Of a stretch of 64,000 nt of DNA, positions 62,070 to 64,000 are shown in pieces (position 1 is the first letter of the stretch; every line of letters begins with the position of its first letter). The position numbers and the translations under genes were made by a program. The notes under the pieces were generated by a model, which made no database searches, was not told the DNA's origin, and saw only the letters and a program-made list of their open reading frames with translations. Source of the DNA: Mesorhizobium carmichaelinearum (GTDB taxonomy: Bacteria; Pseudomonadota; Alphaproteobacteria; Rhizobiales; Rhizobiaceae); NCBI RefSeq assembly GCF_900199455.1, contig NZ_FZQR01000002.1, forward strand, positions 620,001-684,000. The letters are read 5' to 3'.

Positions 62070-63284
62070 TCAGCTCTTCGGCGCTTCGGCCGGCGGCTGC
62101 TGCATGGCGCAGGAGATGGCGCCGCCGGGTGCCGCGGCGCAGACTTCCGTTGCGTGGGTAACCTGATGCGTCGGATTGAACGTCAGATCATCCGAGACCA
62201 CGCCCTGGTGGTGGAGGCTGAGCAGCGCCTCGACCGTCTTGTCCGGATCGAAGCTGTCGGCCTTCTGCCAGGCTTCGACAAGGAAGTGGACATAGTCATG
62301 GTAGAGCAGCGACACCGACGAGGTCACGCCATGCGGCGCGCCGGCGGCGAAATAGGCCTCGAAATAGGCCTTGGCCTTCGGGTTGGAGGACTCGCCCCAG
62401 CACACCGGCACGCAGCTCATCGCCACCGGTACATCGGCCGAAAGCTGCTTTTCCTTCCAGATGCCAGGGTCGACGCCGAACAGGAAATAGCTTTTTGCGG
62501 CCCCGAGTTCGAGCGCCTGCGGCAGCGCCGTCAGCGTTGAATCGCCATTGTACCAGAAGTGGATGATATCCGGATTGAGGCTCTTGGCCCGCGTCAGGAA
62601 GGGCGAGAAGTCGGTCGTGTCCGGCGGATAGAAGATGATGTCGGGGACATCCTGGCCTTCCGCCTTCAGTGCCTTGTAGTAGTAGGACGACAGGAACTGG
62701 CCGGTAGCATCGTTGCCGACGATCATCACCGATTTCCTCGGCTTGAAGCCAAGCAGCGGCTCGAGCAGGGACAGGACACCACGCGCCGTCGAGCCGGAGC
62801 GCTGGAATTCCTGCGGTTCGGACTGGAAGAGATAGTGGTCCTCGCCGCCCGGCTTGACGGAATCCGGGTTGAGGATTTTCGCCAGCGTCGAATTGCCGGC
62901 GAAATGGATGATCTTGGCCGGCTGGGTGATCTTGGCCATGGCGAGCGTGAAGTCATGCGTTTCCGAGCCGAAGATCGCCTGCACCTTGACGTCGCGCACC
63001 AGTTCCTGGGTGGCGGCGATCGCGGTGGCGATATCGGTGCGGTCGTCGCGCTTGACCATTTCGAGCTTGTAGGTCTTGCCGCCGACCTTGAAGCCGCCGG
63101 CATCGTTGATCTGCTTGACGGCCAGGCCGACGCCGGCCGGCAAGGTATGGCCGGCGGAAACGAACGAGCCCGATTCCGCCGCGACGACGCCGATCTTGAC
63201 GATATTGTCCTCAGCCCACGCCGGATGAGCGAGCGCGCCAAGGCACAAGGCCGCCGAGGCGGCCAGTTTAAGCACGGTTTTCAA
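62070..63284 (-). CDS. branched-chain amino-acid type ABC transporter substrate-binding protein
   Basis: A 404-aa periplasmic protein of the Peripla_BP_6 (LivJ-like) family. Mature start DNIVKIGVVAAESGSF, then LAVKQINDAGGFKVGGK and ATQELVRDVKVQAIFG. TTG at 63284 has a perfect GGAGG at 8 bases and gives a Sec signal peptide (KTVLKLAASAALCLGALA, then AWAED); the longer ATG at 63311 lacks one. First gene of the importer operon; a GntR-type palindrome lies ~40 bases upstream. Ligand not determined. Confidence 0.9.
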   Translation of the reverse strand: MKTVLKLAASAALCLGALAHPAWAEDNIVKIGVVAAESGSFVSAGHTLPAGVGLAVKQINDAGGFKVGGKTYKLEMVKRDDRTDIATAIAATQELVRDVKVQAIFGSETHDFTLAMAKITQPAKIIHFAGNSTLAKILNPDSVKPGGEDHYLFQSEPQEFQRSGSTARGVLSLLEPLLGFKPRKSVMIVGNDATGQFLSSYYYKALKAEGQDVPDIIFYPPDTTDFSPFLTRAKSLNPDIIHFWYNGDSTLTALPQALELGAAKSYFLFGVDPGIWKEKQLSADVPVAMSCVPVCWGESSNPKAKAYFEAYFAAGAPHGVTSSVSLLYHDYVHFLVEAWQKADSFDPDKTVEALLSLHHQGVVSDDLTFNPTHQVTHATEVCAAAPGGAISCAMQQPPAEAPKS

Positions 63285-63324
63285 TTTGAGATCCTCCCGA
63301 CTCCAAATCATTGCAGTCTTACCT

Positions 63325-63339
63325 GGTTGTCATACAACC
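63325..63339. promoter_or_regulatory. GntR/FadR-type operator, copy 4 (perfect palindrome)
   Basis: GGTTGT-CAT-ACAACC is a perfect 6-bp inverted repeat with a 3-base spacer. It lies between the binding-protein start (63284, minus) and the aldo/keto reductase (63462, plus). The three other strong copies (37483, 45157, 50559) agree with it at 12 of 15 bases each. The form fits the GT-N(n)-AC half-sites reported for FadR-subfamily GntR proteins. Confidence 0.7.
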
Positions 63340-63461
63340 CTGTAATCTGGTAAATCTTACGAACGGGGATGTCAATCGCATTGCCATGCGATAAGAGGCT
63401 TCCCGAAAATCAGAATCGCAGAGCCGGAATTGCCGGCAAGCCGCAGTCAGGAACAACAAGA

Positions 63462-64000
63462 TGCAATCACGGAAATTCGGCCGCACCGGCAGATCAGTCA
63501 GCGAAATCGGTTTTGGCGCCTGGGCGATCGGCGCCGCCTGGGGTGAGGTCAATGACGACGACGCGGTCGCCGCCCTGCATGCCGCACTCGACGCCGGCGT
63601 CACCTTCCTCGACACGGCCGACGTCTATGGCGACGGCCGCTCGGAGAAGCTGATCGCCAGGGTGATGAAGGAGCGCGGCGGCGAGCGGCCGTTCATCGCC
63701 ACCAAGGCCGGACGGCGGCTGCCGGTGCAGACCGTCGAAGGCTACAGCCTGGAAAACCTGACCGGCTGGATCGACCGCAGCCTGAAGTACCTCGAGGCCG
63801 ACACGCTCGACCTGGTGCAACTGCACTGCCCGCCGACCGACCTCTACTACCACCCGGAGGTGTTCGAGCGGCTCGACCGTCTCGTCGAGCAAGGCAAGAT
63901 CCGCCATTACGGGGTCAGCGTCGAGCGCGTCGATGAGGCGCTGAAGGCGATGCAATATCCCGGCGTCGTCAGCGTGCAGATCATCTTCAACGCCTTCCGC
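63462..64000 (+). CDS. aldo/keto reductase, C-terminus cut by window edge
   Basis: ATG at 63462 with AGGAA before it, open to the window end (179 residues seen of an expected ~320). The N-terminal MQSRKFGRTGRSVSEIGFG, the catalytic Asp/Tyr in FLDTADVYGDGRSE, the Lys in ATKAGRR, and LDLVQLHCPP are aldo/keto reductase signatures. It is divergent from the liv-type transporter across the GntR-type palindrome, and so probably belongs to the same regulon. It resembles but is not a recent copy of the 36334 enzyme. Confidence 0.9.

Noticed and set aside
1..64000. CRISPR arrays, tRNA or rRNA genes, phage or transposase genes
   Set aside because: No regularly spaced repeats, no tRNA-like cloverleaf seen by eye, no rRNA stretches and no mobile-element protein motifs found on either strand.

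Overview
The window is a GC-rich, densely coded chromosomal or megaplasmid segment. It looks like an alphaproteobacterium of the Rhizobiales, most likely Mesorhizobium or a close relative. This rests on the very high density of ABC uptake systems and GntR/FadR, LysR and PucR regulators, on rhizobial-type intergenic palindromes (1347-1446, 56520-56624), and on an alphaproteobacterial GTTC-N7-GTTC LexA-type box (56296-56310). I see no rRNA, tRNA, CRISPR, transposase or integrase. Nearly everything is small-molecule uptake and catabolism. Genus is an inference from style, not from a marker gene.

Region 1 (1-15.2 kb). A GMC oxidoreductase cut by the left edge is followed by a taurine/nitrate-type ABC transporter (1448-4217) and a polar amino-acid ABC transporter (4551-7155). 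Next comes a minus-strand catabolic operon: flavin reductase, aldehyde dehydrogenase, luciferase-like monooxygenase and alpha/beta hydrolase (11862 down to 7420). It is followed by a PucR-family regulator and, divergently, a DUF1185 protein and a degenerate peptide-deformylase-like protein. Two near-identical TTCCT-N9-AGGAA sites lie upstream of the flavin reductase operon and in the PucR/DUF1185 divergent region, so PucR is the obvious candidate controller.

Region 2 (15.2-22.1 kb). A FAD oxidoreductase and an HpcH/HpaI aldolase diverge from a broken HIBADH start, a shikimate-dehydrogenase-like enzyme, an SDR, a RidA protein and a GntR regulator. A palindromic operator lies between the two groups. 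Two more SDRs follow.

Region 3 (22.1-36.3 kb). A LysR regulator precedes an AapJQMP-like general amino-acid transporter, whose binding-protein gene is frameshifted in its signal peptide. Then come a GlcD-type FAD oxidase, a thiamine-diphosphate enzyme, hydantoinase/oxoprolinase subunits A and B, a frameshifted aminotransferase, and a uronate-dehydrogenase-like protein.

Region 4 (36.3-52.9 kb). This is a sugar-acid region: an aldo/keto reductase, two ribose-type ABC transporters, 5-dehydro-4-deoxyglucarate dehydratase, two FadR-type regulators, a second uronate-dehydrogenase-like gene, a complete GMC oxidoreductase, a glyoxalase and a second GlcD-type oxidase. A shared operator (consensus GGTTGTCATACAACC) recurs upstream of both sugar-binding-protein genes, the glyoxalase/oxidase pair, and the branched-chain transporter at the right end.

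Region 5 (52.9-56.9 kb). An AT-richer accessory island carries a trypsin-like protein, a YedK/SRAP protein, an orphan membrane protein, a zinc-ribbon protein and two tiny genes. A decayed copy of the 3' end of the neighbouring HIBADH gene lies inside it (54167-54279), marking an old rearrangement.

Region 6 (56.9-64 kb). This holds a HIBADH-family dehydrogenase, a FadR-type regulator, a complete branched-chain-type (LivFGMH plus binding protein) transporter, and an aldo/keto reductase cut by the right edge. Five of the six ABC operons that start with a binding-protein gene have a strong hairpin just after it, and the 3153-3186 hairpin after the taurine-type one makes six of seven.
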